Assembly (NCBI RefSeq): GCF_000374165.1
Contig: NZ_KB893671.1
Coordinates: forward strand, 310,193-374,192
Origin: Parafrankia elaeagni
Lineage (GTDB): Bacteria > Actinomycetota > Actinomycetes > Frankiales > Frankiaceae
Direction: 5' to 3'
Length of the DNA stretch: 64,000 nucleotides
This document shows positions 34,703 through 42,949 of this stretch, one piece after another. Positions within the stretch are counted from its first letter, which is position 1, and every line of letters begins with the position of its first letter. Below the pieces are notes generated by a model, which saw only the letters and a list, made by a program, of their open reading frames with translations, was not told where the DNA came from and did no database searches. Made by a program: the position numbers and the translations under genes.

Positions 34703-35788
34703 TCAGGCCGGGCAGTTGCGGGCGTCGGCATACACGTCACGGTCGATCTCCGCCAGCGCCGTGGGCGGCGCCGCCTGCGCGGCGGCCAGCGCCTCCTCCA
34801 CCGACGCGGCCGCGGCCGCGTCGATCGTGTCGAGGTCGCCCGCGGTGCAGGCGCCCGAGCCCACCAGACGTGCCCGGAACCGCGGGACCGGGTCGGCTTC
34901 GGCCGCGGCGGCCAGCCGCTCGGCCGGAATGTAGGCCATCGGGTCGCCGAAGTAGTGGCCGCGCAGCCGGAACGTCACACATTCCAGCAGCGTCGGGCCG
35001 CGCCCCGAGCGTGCCCGCTCGACCGCCTCCGCCACGGCCGACACGAGGGCGACCGGATCGTTGCCGTCGACCCGCGTGCCCGGCATGCCGTACCCGGCAG
35101 CCCGGTCGGCGACATGTTCGATCCTCATCGTGTGCTCGGTCGGGGTCATCTCGGCGTAGAGGTTGTTCTGGCAGAGCAGCACCAGCGGCAGATCCCACAG
35201 CGCGGCCATGTTGGCCGCCTCGTGGAACGAACCGGTGTTCGTCGCCCCGTCCCCGAAACTCGCCACCACCACCCGGTCGAGCCCCAGGCGCTGCGCGGCC
35301 ATCGCCAGGCCCACCGCGACCGGCGGCCCGGCCCCGACGATCCCGGTCGAGAGCATGACTCCGACCTCGGGGCTGGCGATGTGCATCGTCCCGCCCTTGC
35401 CCCGGCCGGCCCCGACCTGCCGGCCCAGCATCTCGCCGTAGATCTCCACCAGCCCGACGCCCTTGCCGATGAGGTCGTGCAGGCCCCGGTAGGTGGTGAC
35501 GAGCTGGTCGTCGGACCGCAGGCACACCCCCATCGCCGCGGCGATCGCCTCCTGGCCCCGGGAGGGCCAGTACACGGTGAGCAGCTCACCCGAGGAGATG
35601 CCCCGGCTCAGCCGGTCGTCGGCCGCCTTCATGAGCGTCATCAGTTCGTACAGCCGCCGCCCCGTCGCCGGCGCCAGCGACGCCAGGTCGTCGCGGTCGT
35701 CGCGGTCGTCGCGGTCGTCCGGATCGCCGCCGCCGGGCAGGCCGGGCCGGTCGGTCAGGTCGGTCGAGTCGTGCGGAGTACCTGCCAT
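34703..35788 (-). CDS. 2-oxo acid dehydrogenase E1 alpha subunit
   Basis: 361 residues. The thiamine-diphosphate motif is ASFGDGATNTGSFHEAANMA with LCQNNLYA, and GRGKGGTMHIA is the phosphorylation-loop-like region of E1alpha. An acidic low-complexity stretch DDRDDRDDRDD (three copies of a 9-bp repeat) precedes the domain. ATG overlaps the FAH stop by one base (TGATG). Together with E1beta it decarboxylates a 2-oxo acid, or cleaves a beta-dicarbonyl or acetoin-like compound, and passes the acyl group to a lipoyl arm. Confidence 0.92.
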   Translation of the reverse strand: MAGTPHDSTDLTDRPGLPGGGDPDDRDDRDDRDDLASLAPATGRRLYELMTLMKAADDRLSRGISSGELLTVYWPSRGQEAIAAAMGVCLRSDDQLVTTYRGLHDLIGKGVGLVEIYGEMLGRQVGAGRGKGGTMHIASPEVGVMLSTGIVGAGPPVAVGLAMAAQRLGLDRVVVASFGDGATNTGSFHEAANMAALWDLPLVLLCQNNLYAEMTPTEHTMRIEHVADRAAGYGMPGTRVDGNDPVALVSAVAEAVERARSGRGPTLLECVTFRLRGHYFGDPMAYIPAERLAAAAEADPVPRFRARLVGSGACTAGDLDTIDAAAAASVEEALAAAQAAPPTALAEIDRDVYADARNCPA

Positions 35789-36600
35789 CAGGCGTCGCCA
35801 CCTTCTGTCACGCGCCCCGACACGGCCCCGGCGAGATCATCCGCGACCAGCTGGTTGGCCAGCACGCCCACCTCCTCGACCGTGGACGTGTAGTGGTCGC
35901 CGACGTCGACATCCGCGGCCGGCGGCGGGGTCCCCAGCGTCACGACGTCGCCCGGGAGGAGGCTCATGTGGCGGCTGACGTGACTCAGAATCTCCCCGGG
36001 CGTGAACCGGTAGTACCGGGTGCTTCCCGACTGCACCCGGACGCCGTTGCGGGCGCCGGTAATCGAGAGTCCGTCCATCACGCGCTCCTCGGTGAGGTCC
36101 CGACGGATCCACGGGCCCCAGGAGGCGAATCCGTCGATGGACTTGGCCGTCGCCCACAGCCCGGGGCGGACGTACTCGGCTGCGGTGACATCGTTGAAAA
36201 CGGTCCAGCCGAAGATTCCCTCGGAGGCCTCGTCGGGCGACGCGGCGCGCAGCCGGCGCCCGACGACGACCGCGAGCTCCGCCTCCATCTGCACCGGGCC
36301 GGTCAGCACGGCCGGGGCCCGGATCCGTCCGCCGTCGCCGCTGGCGTGGCGGCACGCCTTGGGCACCCACACCGGCGAGACTCCCGCGGGGCGGGTCGTT
36401 CCCGGTTCCAGAAACCCCCCCATCACGGCGATGAACCGGACGTCGCGCAACGGCGGCCCCAGGGTCACCTCCGAAAGGGGCAGGGACTTTCCGGTGCGTC
36501 GGGTGTCGCCGAACACGTCGCCGTCCAGGACGTGGAAGCGACCGTCCGCCACCTCCCCAAAACATGACGTCCGGTCGATGACGGTTCGGCCGAGTAACAT
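35788..36600 (-). CDS. Fumarylacetoacetate hydrolase family protein
   Basis: 270 residues from the ATG at 36600 after GGAGGCG; the frame is open farther up but without a site. FAH-superfamily features: PVQMEAELAVVVGRRLR (acidic metal ligands), GWTVFNDVTAAEYV, LTEERVMDGLSITGARNG and LLPGDVVTLGTPPPA. The superfamily includes C-C hydrolases and 2-oxo acid decarboxylases in ring-cleavage pathways. First gene of the seven-gene unit running to the ferredoxin, with the 27-bp element 116 bp upstream. Confidence 0.9.
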   Translation of the reverse strand: MLLGRTVIDRTSCFGEVADGRFHVLDGDVFGDTRRTGKSLPLSEVTLGPPLRDVRFIAVMGGFLEPGTTRPAGVSPVWVPKACRHASGDGGRIRAPAVLTGPVQMEAELAVVVGRRLRAASPDEASEGIFGWTVFNDVTAAEYVRPGLWATAKSIDGFASWGPWIRRDLTEERVMDGLSITGARNGVRVQSGSTRYYRFTPGEILSHVSRHMSLLPGDVVTLGTPPPAADVDVGDHYTSTVEEVGVLANQLVADDLAGAVSGRVTEGGDA

Positions 36601-36715
36601 GACGGGCGCCTCCACGAACGGGAATCGTGTGCACTGGCATCGTCTGGGAGCCATCCGGTTCGGAGAGACCGGCGGTGGCCCGTCCGTTCATCATCTTCGG
36701 TGCCGCGGTGACATT

Positions 36716-36742
36716 CTTTGCAAAAGCGGTCAGGTCCTTGCC
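36716..36742 (-). promoter_or_regulatory. 27-bp direct-repeat element, copy B
   Basis: On the minus strand: GGCAAGGACCTGACCG, five variable bases, GCAAAG, in the gap before the FAH gene and oriented toward it. GATGAT follows about 20 bases later. Same internal spacing as the other copies. Confidence 0.75.
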
Positions 36743-36769
36743 TGTTTCGGCCGGCTCCGGGCCGGGGTG

Positions 36770-37954
36770 TCACCGGTCGTTGGTGAACAGGAAAGCCTGG
36801 GCGAGCGGACCGCCGCCGCCGGTGACGAGGCCGACCCGCGGGCCCGTGACCTGGCGCGCGCCGGCCTGGCCGCGCAGCTGGAGAAAGGTCTCGTAGGCCA
36901 GGCCGAAACCGAGGAAACGCCCTTCCGACAGCTGGCCGCCGGAGGTGTTCAGCGCGATGCCGCCGTCGCGGGCGAGGCGCTCTCCCCCTTCCACGAACGC
37001 ACCGGCCTCGCCGGGGGCGCAGAAGCCGAGTGCCTCCAGCCAGAGCGGGACGAAGATGCTGAAGCCGTCGTAGATGCCGGTGACGTCGACGTCCTCGGGG
37101 CGCAGCGCCGTGCGTGACCACAGCTGTTCCGCGGCCGCGGTGGCGGCCATGTGGTCGAGGTCCGGCCAGAACTCCCAGCTCGACGTGCTGGGCCGTCCAC
37201 CGCCGACGGCTTCGAAGAACACCGGCCGCTCGACGTCCCGGCGGTGGGTGACGTGGGAGACGACGAAGGCGATCGCACCGTCGGACGGGACGTCACAGTC
37301 GTAGAGGCACAGCGGATCGCTGATCATCCGGCTGCTCAGATAGTCGTCGAGGGTCAGCGGCTCGCGGTACACGGCGGCCGGGTTGTCGGCGGCGTTGCGG
37401 CGGTTGTTCACGGCGATCCAGCCGAGCTGCTCGCGGGTGGTGCCGTACCGGTCGAAGTGGCGGCGGGCCCACAGGGCTGCGAACTGCACGGGGGAGCCGA
37501 CTCCGTAGGTGGTCTTCCACGGCGCCACCGCGGAGCCGGACAGGACGGCGGGGCGTCCCCCTCCGTTCTGGGCGGTCGCCTCGGTGACGGTCCGGTAGAC
37601 GAGCACGTGTCGGGCCAGCCCGGCGGCCACCGCGTGGGCGGCGATCCCGAGAACACCGATGACGTTGGCACCGTCGCCGCCGCCGAGGATCCACGACAGG
37701 TCCAGCCGCAGCAGGGAGTGCAGGTCGCCGGCGCGCGGGCCGCCGAAGCCGTGCGGGGCGGCGCTGTCGGGCCAGGTGGTCAGTCCGTCGATGTCACGGG
37801 GTGTCAGGCCCGCGTCGGCGATGGCGGCCAGGCAGGCGTCCAGGGTCAGGTCGATCGCGGGCCGGCCGAGCCGGCGGCCGGTCCGCGAGCGACCGATGCC
37901 GGAGACGATCGCCTGGCGCTCGATGTTCGCGGGGGTCGCGGGGGCCGCGCTCAT
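36770..37954 (-). CDS. Thiolase-like (Ltp/SCP-x type) protein, no obvious nucleophilic Cys
   Basis: 394 residues of the thiolase-like lipid-transfer-protein group. The helix that carries the nucleophilic Cys in true thiolases reads GGGDGANVIGVLGIAAHAV and has no Cys. VTGIYDGFSIFVPLWLEALGF resembles the YDxF motif of Ltp2-type retro-aldolases, and NTSGGQLSEGRFLGFGLAYE follows, with Arg where SEGY is usual. It overlaps the DUF35 stop by 4 bp; Ltp2 needs a DUF35 partner for C-C bond cleavage in steroid side-chain breakdown. A C-C lyase role is therefore more likely than thiolysis. Confidence 0.85.
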   Translation of the reverse strand: MSAAPATPANIERQAIVSGIGRSRTGRRLGRPAIDLTLDACLAAIADAGLTPRDIDGLTTWPDSAAPHGFGGPRAGDLHSLLRLDLSWILGGGDGANVIGVLGIAAHAVAAGLARHVLVYRTVTEATAQNGGGRPAVLSGSAVAPWKTTYGVGSPVQFAALWARRHFDRYGTTREQLGWIAVNNRRNAADNPAAVYREPLTLDDYLSSRMISDPLCLYDCDVPSDGAIAFVVSHVTHRRDVERPVFFEAVGGGRPSTSSWEFWPDLDHMAATAAAEQLWSRTALRPEDVDVTGIYDGFSIFVPLWLEALGFCAPGEAGAFVEGGERLARDGGIALNTSGGQLSEGRFLGFGLAYETFLQLRGQAGARQVTGPRVGLVTGGGGPLAQAFLFTNDR

Positions 37955-38400
37955 GCGGCCGATGTCCGTCGGGCCGGCCGGAACACCGGGACGTAGACCT
38001 CGCCGCGCTGGTCGAAGGTCACCTCGACCGGGAGTCCGGTGACGACCGCCTCGATCTCGCAGTCCACGATGTTGGTCAGCAGATGCAGGTCGGGCTGCTC
38101 GTCGAGCACCACCCGCGCCACGACGTAGGGGGGCGGGAAACCCGGCACCCACCCACGTCGCACCACCGTGTGGGACAGGACCGTCGCCCGGCCGGACACC
38201 GGCCGTGAGGTGACCGAGCGGGCGAAGCAGTGCGGGCAGACGGGTGCGGGCGGATGGAACAGCCGGTCGCACGCCGTGCACGCTCTGATCAGGAGCTGTC
38301 CCTGCGCGCCACCGAGCCAGAAGTCGCGACTGTCGTCGTCGACCGCCGGCACGGGTCGGTCGTCGCCCGCCACCGGATCGCCTCCCGTCGTTCGGGTCAC
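37951..38400 (-). CDS. DUF35 / OB-fold protein with zinc ribbon
   Basis: 149 residues. GTG start with GGAGGGG upstream. Rubredoxin-like zinc ribbon CTACDRLFHPPAPVCPHC (C-x2-C-x10-C-x2-C), then an OB-fold with TVLSHTVVRRGW, PPYVVARVVLDEQP and VTFDQRGEVYVPVF. DUF35 proteins bind acyl-CoA and pair with thiolase-like enzymes. Stop overlaps the start of the thiolase-like gene (ATGA), so the two are translated together and probably form a complex. Confidence 0.9.
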   Translation of the reverse strand: MTRTTGGDPVAGDDRPVPAVDDDSRDFWLGGAQGQLLIRACTACDRLFHPPAPVCPHCFARSVTSRPVSGRATVLSHTVVRRGWVPGFPPPYVVARVVLDEQPDLHLLTNIVDCEIEAVVTGLPVEVTFDQRGEVYVPVFRPARRTSAA

Positions 38401-38526
38401 CCGCCCCCTCCGCCATCCATGGCCGTCGGCACGGGGATCAGCTGCTGGAAGGGCGTTGTCTCCGCTCGAAGGAGAGCACCGGTTGTCCCGTCCCCGGATC
38501 ATCCTCGGTGACCGGACGCCGGCCGT

Positions 38527-38553
38527 CTTTGCGCGCCCGGCCAGGTCCTTGCC
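38527..38553 (-). promoter_or_regulatory. 27-bp direct-repeat element, copy C
   Basis: On the minus strand: GGCAAGGACCTGGCCG, five variable bases, GCAAAG, directed toward the DUF35-thiolase-like unit. A GATGAT lies about 23 bases downstream. It is back-to-back with copy D, 82 bp away. Confidence 0.75.
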
Positions 38554-38634
38554 CGGTTCGGCCACCGGACGCGGCCGGATCCGGCCGGATGCGGCGTGCG
38601 CCCGACGGAGGCGCGACGATCCACGGCCGCAACA

Positions 38635-38661
38635 GGCAAGGATCTGGCCGGTGATGCAAAG
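38635..38661 (+). promoter_or_regulatory. 27-bp direct-repeat element, copy D
   Basis: On the plus strand: GGCAAGGATCTGGCCG, five variable bases, GCAAAG, directed toward the amidohydrolase-CoA transferase unit. GATCATGATG follows about 20 bases later and lies only a few bases before the ATG at 38694, so a transcript starting there would be leaderless or nearly so. Confidence 0.75.
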
Positions 38662-38693
38662 ACGGTCAGGCGCCGCCGGTCGATCATGATGCC

Positions 38694-39989
38694 ATGCGCA
38701 GGAATGATTTCATTCTCGTCAGCGTGGACGATCACGTGATCGAACCCCCGGACATGTTCGACGGCTTCATCCCGGCCGCGTACGCCGACCGCGCGCCACG
38801 GCTGGTCTCGGACGAACGAAGCGACAAGTGGGTGTTCGGTGCGGGTGAGGCCCGCAGCTCGGGGCTGAACGCGGTGGCGGGCCGGCCCCCGGAGGAGTAC
38901 GGCGTCGAGCCGATGCGACTGTCCGAGCTGCGCCGCGGGTGTTACGACGTCCACGAGCGGGTGAAGGACATGAACGCGAACGGCGTTCTCGCGCAGCTCA
39001 ACTTCCCCTCGATGGCCCGGTTCTGCGGCCAGTTCTTCGCCAGCCGCGTCGACCAGGACCCCGAGCTCGCCCTGGCGGTGCTGCGGGCCTACAACGACTG
39101 GCACATCGACGCCTGGTGCGGCTCCTATCCCGGCCGGTTCATCCCCTGCTCCATTCCGCCGATCTGGGATCCGCAGCTGATGGCCGCGGAGATCCACCGG
39201 ACCGCCGCCAAGGGCTCGCACGCCGTCAGTTTCTCCATGAATCCGCACGCTCTCGGCCTCGGTCTCCCGTCCCTGCACAGCGACCACTGGGACCCGTTCT
39301 GGGCGGCGTGCGAGGACACCGGGACGGTCGTGTGCATGCACATCGGGTCCGGTGCCGTCGGTGTCGTCACCTCCCCGGACGCCCCGATGAACGTCGAGAT
39401 CACCTGCGCGGGCTTCAAGAGCTTCCCGACCGCGGCCGACCTCGTCTGGTCGCCCGTCTTCCAGAAGTTCCGCGGGCTCCGGGTGGCACTGTCCGAGGGC
39501 GGAATCGGCTGGATCCCGTACTTCCTGGAGCGCGCGGACTACACCTACCGGCGCCACAGGGCCTGGACCCGGCCCCGGCTCGGCGGCCGGCTGCCCAGCG
39601 AGATCTTTCTCGAGCACATCCTGACCTGCTTCATCGTCGACGACTTCGGGGTGGCCAACATCGACCGGCTCAACGAGGACATGGTGAGCTGGGAATGCGA
39701 CTACCCGCATTCCGACAGCACCTGGCCGAACTCGCCCGAGGTCGTCGAGGAGGCGGTGCGCGGGCTGACCGACAGGCAGATCGACAAGGTCACCCATCTC
39801 AACGCGATGCGGGCCTTCTCGTTCGACCCGTTCTCGATCCGGCCGCGTGAGCGGTGCACCGTCGGGGCGCTGCGGCAGGAGGCGGTCGGCCACGACATCT
39901 CGATCGTGTCGCACGGCGTTCGTGGGGACGGCGCCGCGGTCGACCTCGGGCAGTTCGCGCAGTCCCACCAGCCCGCCCCGTCGGCATGA
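38694..39989 (+). CDS. Second amidohydrolase-2 family protein
   Basis: 431 residues. Metal-site motifs VSVDDHVIEPPDMF (Asp-x-His), VVCMHIGSGAVG, ALSEGGIGWIPYFLERADY and SWECDYPHSDSTWPNSP (Asp). Homologous in layout to the gene at 28.5 kb but about 35 residues longer, so the two may act on successive intermediates or two substrates of the same pathway. No Shine-Dalgarno is visible before the ATG, consistent with a leaderless transcript from copy D. Overlaps the CoA-transferase gene by ATGA. Confidence 0.86.
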   Translation: MRRNDFILVSVDDHVIEPPDMFDGFIPAAYADRAPRLVSDERSDKWVFGAGEARSSGLNAVAGRPPEEYGVEPMRLSELRRGCYDVHERVKDMNANGVLAQLNFPSMARFCGQFFASRVDQDPELALAVLRAYNDWHIDAWCGSYPGRFIPCSIPPIWDPQLMAAEIHRTAAKGSHAVSFSMNPHALGLGLPSLHSDHWDPFWAACEDTGTVVCMHIGSGAVGVVTSPDAPMNVEITCAGFKSFPTAADLVWSPVFQKFRGLRVALSEGGIGWIPYFLERADYTYRRHRAWTRPRLGGRLPSEIFLEHILTCFIVDDFGVANIDRLNEDMVSWECDYPHSDSTWPNSPEVVEEAVRGLTDRQIDKVTHLNAMRAFSFDPFSIRPRERCTVGALRQEAVGHDISIVSHGVRGDGAAVDLGQFAQSHQPAPSA

Positions 39990-41221
39990 GCGCCGCACCG
40001 CTGGCCGCCGCACCGCTGGCCGGAGTGCGTGTCCTGGAGGTCGCCTCCCACGTGTTCGTCCCGATGGCGGGGGCCGTGCTCGCGGAATGGGGCGCCGACG
40101 TCGTCAAGATCGAGCACCCCACCACCGGAGATCCCTACCGGGGGCTGGTCACCGCCGGCCTGCACAAGCTGTGGAACGGCGTGGACGTGCAGTTCCAGGC
40201 CACCAACCGGGGAAAGCGCTCCGTCGGCCTGGACCTGAAGCATCCCGAGGGTCGGCGCCTGCTGTCCCGCCTGATCGCCGCCAGCGACGTGTTCGTGACG
40301 AACCTGCGCGCCGACACCCGCGCCCGGCTGAAACTCGACGTCCCCGACGTGCGCGCCGACAACCCCTCGGTGATCTACGTGCGGGGCACCGCGTTCGGCG
40401 CCCGCGGGCCCGACGCCGGCCGGGGCGGCTACGACGCCGGTGCCTACTGGGCGCGCAGCGGGATGCAGCAGGTCCTCACCGCCCCGGACGCGACGTGGCC
40501 GGCGATGCCGCGCCCGGCATTCGGTGACGTCGTCGGCGGCCTGACCATCGCCGGCGCCGTCAGCACCGCCCTGTTCCGCCGGCTGGCGACCGGTGCGCCG
40601 TCGGTGGTCGACGCCTCGCTGCTCGCGTCCGGTATGTGGCAGGTCCAGATGGACCTCATGAACGCCGCCCTGGACGGGGCGGCGACGCCGGTGCGCCCCC
40701 GCAGCCGCTATGAGGCCCCGAACCCGCTGATGCTGCCCTACCGGACCGCCGACGGCCGCATCCTCGTCCTGCAGATGCTCGCCCCGGACCGCCACTGGCC
40801 CGGCCTCTGCAAGGTTCTCGGCCAGCCCGAGATGGCCACGGACCCGCGTTTCGCCGACATCGACGCCCGCCGCCACAACTCGCGGGCCTGCATCGAACGG
40901 CTCGAAGGCATCTTCGTCGAACGGACCCTCGACGAGTGGCGGCGGATCCTCGCCGAGTTCGACGGCGAGTGGGTGCCCAGCCAGCTGCCCCACGAACTCG
41001 CCGCCGATCCGCAGGTCCGGGCCAACAGCTACCTCGCCCACATCGACGTGGGTGCGGGCGAGGCCCTGCCGTTGGTGACGACGCCCGTGCAGTTCGACGA
41101 GCAGCCCGGCGCGCCGGTGCGGGCCCCCGAGCACGGTGAGCACACCGAGGCCGTGCTGCTCGAACTCGGTCTCGGCTGGGACGAGATCACCGCCCTGAAG
41201 GACAGCTCGGCCATCCTCTGA
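39986..41221 (+). CDS. Family III CoA transferase (CaiB/BaiF type)
   Basis: 411 residues; transfers CoA between organic acids. Family landmarks: PLAGVRVLEVASHVFVPMAG, LAEWGADVVKIEHPTTGDPYR, NRGKRSVGLDLKHPEGR, ASDVFVTNLR and VVDASLLASG. The catalytic Asp of this family is expected in the segment GGYDAGAYWARSGM. It probably supplies the CoA ester used by the thiolase-like/DUF35 pair. Second gene of the plus-strand unit; the region ends 57 bp later with a convergent TPR gene. Confidence 0.9.
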   Translation: MSAAPLAAAPLAGVRVLEVASHVFVPMAGAVLAEWGADVVKIEHPTTGDPYRGLVTAGLHKLWNGVDVQFQATNRGKRSVGLDLKHPEGRRLLSRLIAASDVFVTNLRADTRARLKLDVPDVRADNPSVIYVRGTAFGARGPDAGRGGYDAGAYWARSGMQQVLTAPDATWPAMPRPAFGDVVGGLTIAGAVSTALFRRLATGAPSVVDASLLASGMWQVQMDLMNAALDGAATPVRPRSRYEAPNPLMLPYRTADGRILVLQMLAPDRHWPGLCKVLGQPEMATDPRFADIDARRHNSRACIERLEGIFVERTLDEWRRILAEFDGEWVPSQLPHELAADPQVRANSYLAHIDVGAGEALPLVTTPVQFDEQPGAPVRAPEHGEHTEAVLLELGLGWDEITALKDSSAIL

Positions 41222-41278
41222 CCGGCCGCGGCGTTCCGCGGTGCAGTGCGGGTGGGTCTGGCACGGAGCCCGAGAGCC

Positions 41279-41614
41279 TTAGAGCACGAGTGGCTCGCCG
41301 CCCGTCAGCGCGGCGGCCTGGCGCCGGTGCGTGCCCGCCTCCTCCGGCCGGTTCTGCCGCTCCAGGGTCCGGGCGAGCAGCAGGTGCGCGTAGGGCTCGA
41401 CCGGGTCCTGCGCGAGGACGGTGCGCAGCTCGGTCTCGGCGTGACGCAGCTGGGCGGAGTGGAAGTAGGCGCGGGCGAGCAGCAGCCGGGCCGACAGGTG
41501 GCGGGGCTCCTCGGCGACGACACCGGCCAGAATGCGGGCCGCGCCGGCGAAGTCCTGGGCGTCGAAGAACAGCTGCCCGCGCCGGTACTCCTCGGCCAGA
41601 TCGATGTGTGTCAT
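41279..41614 (-). CDS. Tetratricopeptide-repeat protein
   Basis: 111 residues, two to three TPR units (YRRGQLFFDAQDFAGAARIL, SARLLLARAYFHSAQLRHAE, PYAHLLLARTLERQNRPEEA). Small cytoplasmic binding protein of unknown partner. GGAGGA lies at good distance from the ATG. Located 67 bp downstream of the pirin gene on the same strand, so the two may form an operon. Similar short TPR proteins next to pirin genes occur in other actinobacteria. Confidence 0.85.
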   Translation of the reverse strand: MTHIDLAEEYRRGQLFFDAQDFAGAARILAGVVAEEPRHLSARLLLARAYFHSAQLRHAETELRTVLAQDPVEPYAHLLLARTLERQNRPEEAGTHRRQAAALTGGEPLVL

Positions 41615-41680
41615 GACGGTTCCTCCGTCCCTTCCCGGCTCGTCCGGTGATCGTCGTCAGAGGGTCGTGGCCGTGCTCGC

Positions 41681-42646
41681 TCAGTGGCTGCGTTCGACGG
41701 CGGGGACGCGTCCCATCCGTCCTGCGTTGTAGTCCTCGATCGCCTCCATGATCTGCTCGCGGCTGTTCATCAGGAACGGTCCGTAGTGGGCGATCGGCTC
41801 GCGCAGCGGAAGCCCGCCCAGCAGCAGGATCTCCAGGTTCGGGGAGTCCTCCGGCTGCCGGTCCGCGGCGCCGACGGTGACGGCGTCGCCCGGGCCGAAC
41901 ACGACGAGCTGGTGCGCCTCGACCGGCCGGCGCTCCGCCCCGGCATAGCCGCGGCCGGTGAGCACGTAGGCCAGCGCGTTGAAGTCCCGGTTCCAGGGGA
42001 CGTCGAGGCGCGCACCCGGGCTCACACTGGCGTGGGCGTAGGTGATCGGGGTGTGCGTGACACCGGGACCACGGTGGTCGCCCAGCTCCCCGGCGATGAG
42101 CCGGACCAGCGTCGCGCCGTCCGCGCTGCTCAGCAGTGTCAGTTCACCTCCTGGGATGGCCTGGTAGCGCGGCGGGGCGAACTTCGACGCCGCCGGCAGG
42201 TTCACCCACAGCTGGACCCCGTGCGAACGGCCCCCCTCGCGGGCGAAGGACGTCGTCGGCACCTCGTCGTGCAGGATGCCCGCCCCGGCGGTCATCCACT
42301 GGGTGTCACCCTCCCCGATGACCCCGCCGCCGCCGTTCGAGTCGTGGTGCTCGACGACGCCGTCGAGCAGGTAGGTCACCGTCTCCAGGCCCCGGTGCGG
42401 ATGCCAGGGGGCGCCGACCGCCTGCAGCGGGCCGTAGTCGACCGGGCCCAGCTGGTCGAGCAGGAAGAACGGATCGGCGAGGTGCGCGTCCACCCCGCCC
42501 GGGAACGGCCGCCACACCTCGAACCCCGCCCCCTCGACCGCGTGATGGGCGTCGACGACCCGCGCCACCGGCCGCTCCACGGCCTCCACCGACGGATGGT
42601 CGATGCGCGGCAGAACCAGCGAGTTCTCCACAGTGATCGCGGGCAT
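41681..42646 (-). CDS. Pirin family protein
   Basis: 321 residues, two cupin domains. The N-terminal metal site is in APWHPHRGLETVTYLLDG and EHHDSNGG (His, His, His, Glu ligands of pirins); ISSGDTQWMTAG-like segment present as IGEGDTQWMTAGAGILHDE. Some pirins show quercetin dioxygenase activity, others act as redox cofactors; function here is unknown. GAGAGG precedes the ATG. A decayed copy of its middle part lies at 42950-43206. Confidence 0.92.
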   Translation of the reverse strand: MPAITVENSLVLPRIDHPSVEAVERPVARVVDAHHAVEGAGFEVWRPFPGGVDAHLADPFFLLDQLGPVDYGPLQAVGAPWHPHRGLETVTYLLDGVVEHHDSNGGGGVIGEGDTQWMTAGAGILHDEVPTTSFAREGGRSHGVQLWVNLPAASKFAPPRYQAIPGGELTLLSSADGATLVRLIAGELGDHRGPGVTHTPITYAHASVSPGARLDVPWNRDFNALAYVLTGRGYAGAERRPVEAHQLVVFGPGDAVTVGAADRQPEDSPNLEILLLGGLPLREPIAHYGPFLMNSREQIMEAIEDYNAGRMGRVPAVERSH

Positions 42647-42747
42647 CGGAACCTCTCAGTAGCCGGATCCACGTCTGGTTGACGTGTCATGTACCCGCTC
42701 CGAACCTGCTGGCGACCCCAGACATTCCCCGCCGCCGGCCGGCCCGG

Positions 42748-42840
42748 GTGGCCGTCGCGGTGTTGGAGCGTGAGATCTACTCGGTGGGTGAGGCTGCCCG
42801 CCTGCTCGCTGTGCGGCCGGCCCGGCTGACTGAAGCCACT
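42748..42840 (+). pseudogene. Fragment of an HTH/DUF433-like gene
   Basis: In one frame this stretch reads VLEREIYSVGEAARLLAVRP, which matches the start of MerR-like / DUF433 antitoxin-type HTH proteins (YSVGEAARLL is typical). The frame does not continue into the rest of such a protein. Probably a remnant in a decayed region between the pirin gene and the HigBA pair. Confidence 0.45.
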
Positions 42841-42949
42841 GCTTCGTCGTGCAAGTTCACGGGCATCTCCGCGCCACCTCTCGATCTCCAGTCTCCCGAC
42901 ATCGTCCTGATGGCGGGAAAGGTCGCTACCCGACGTGGGCGGCCAGGCC

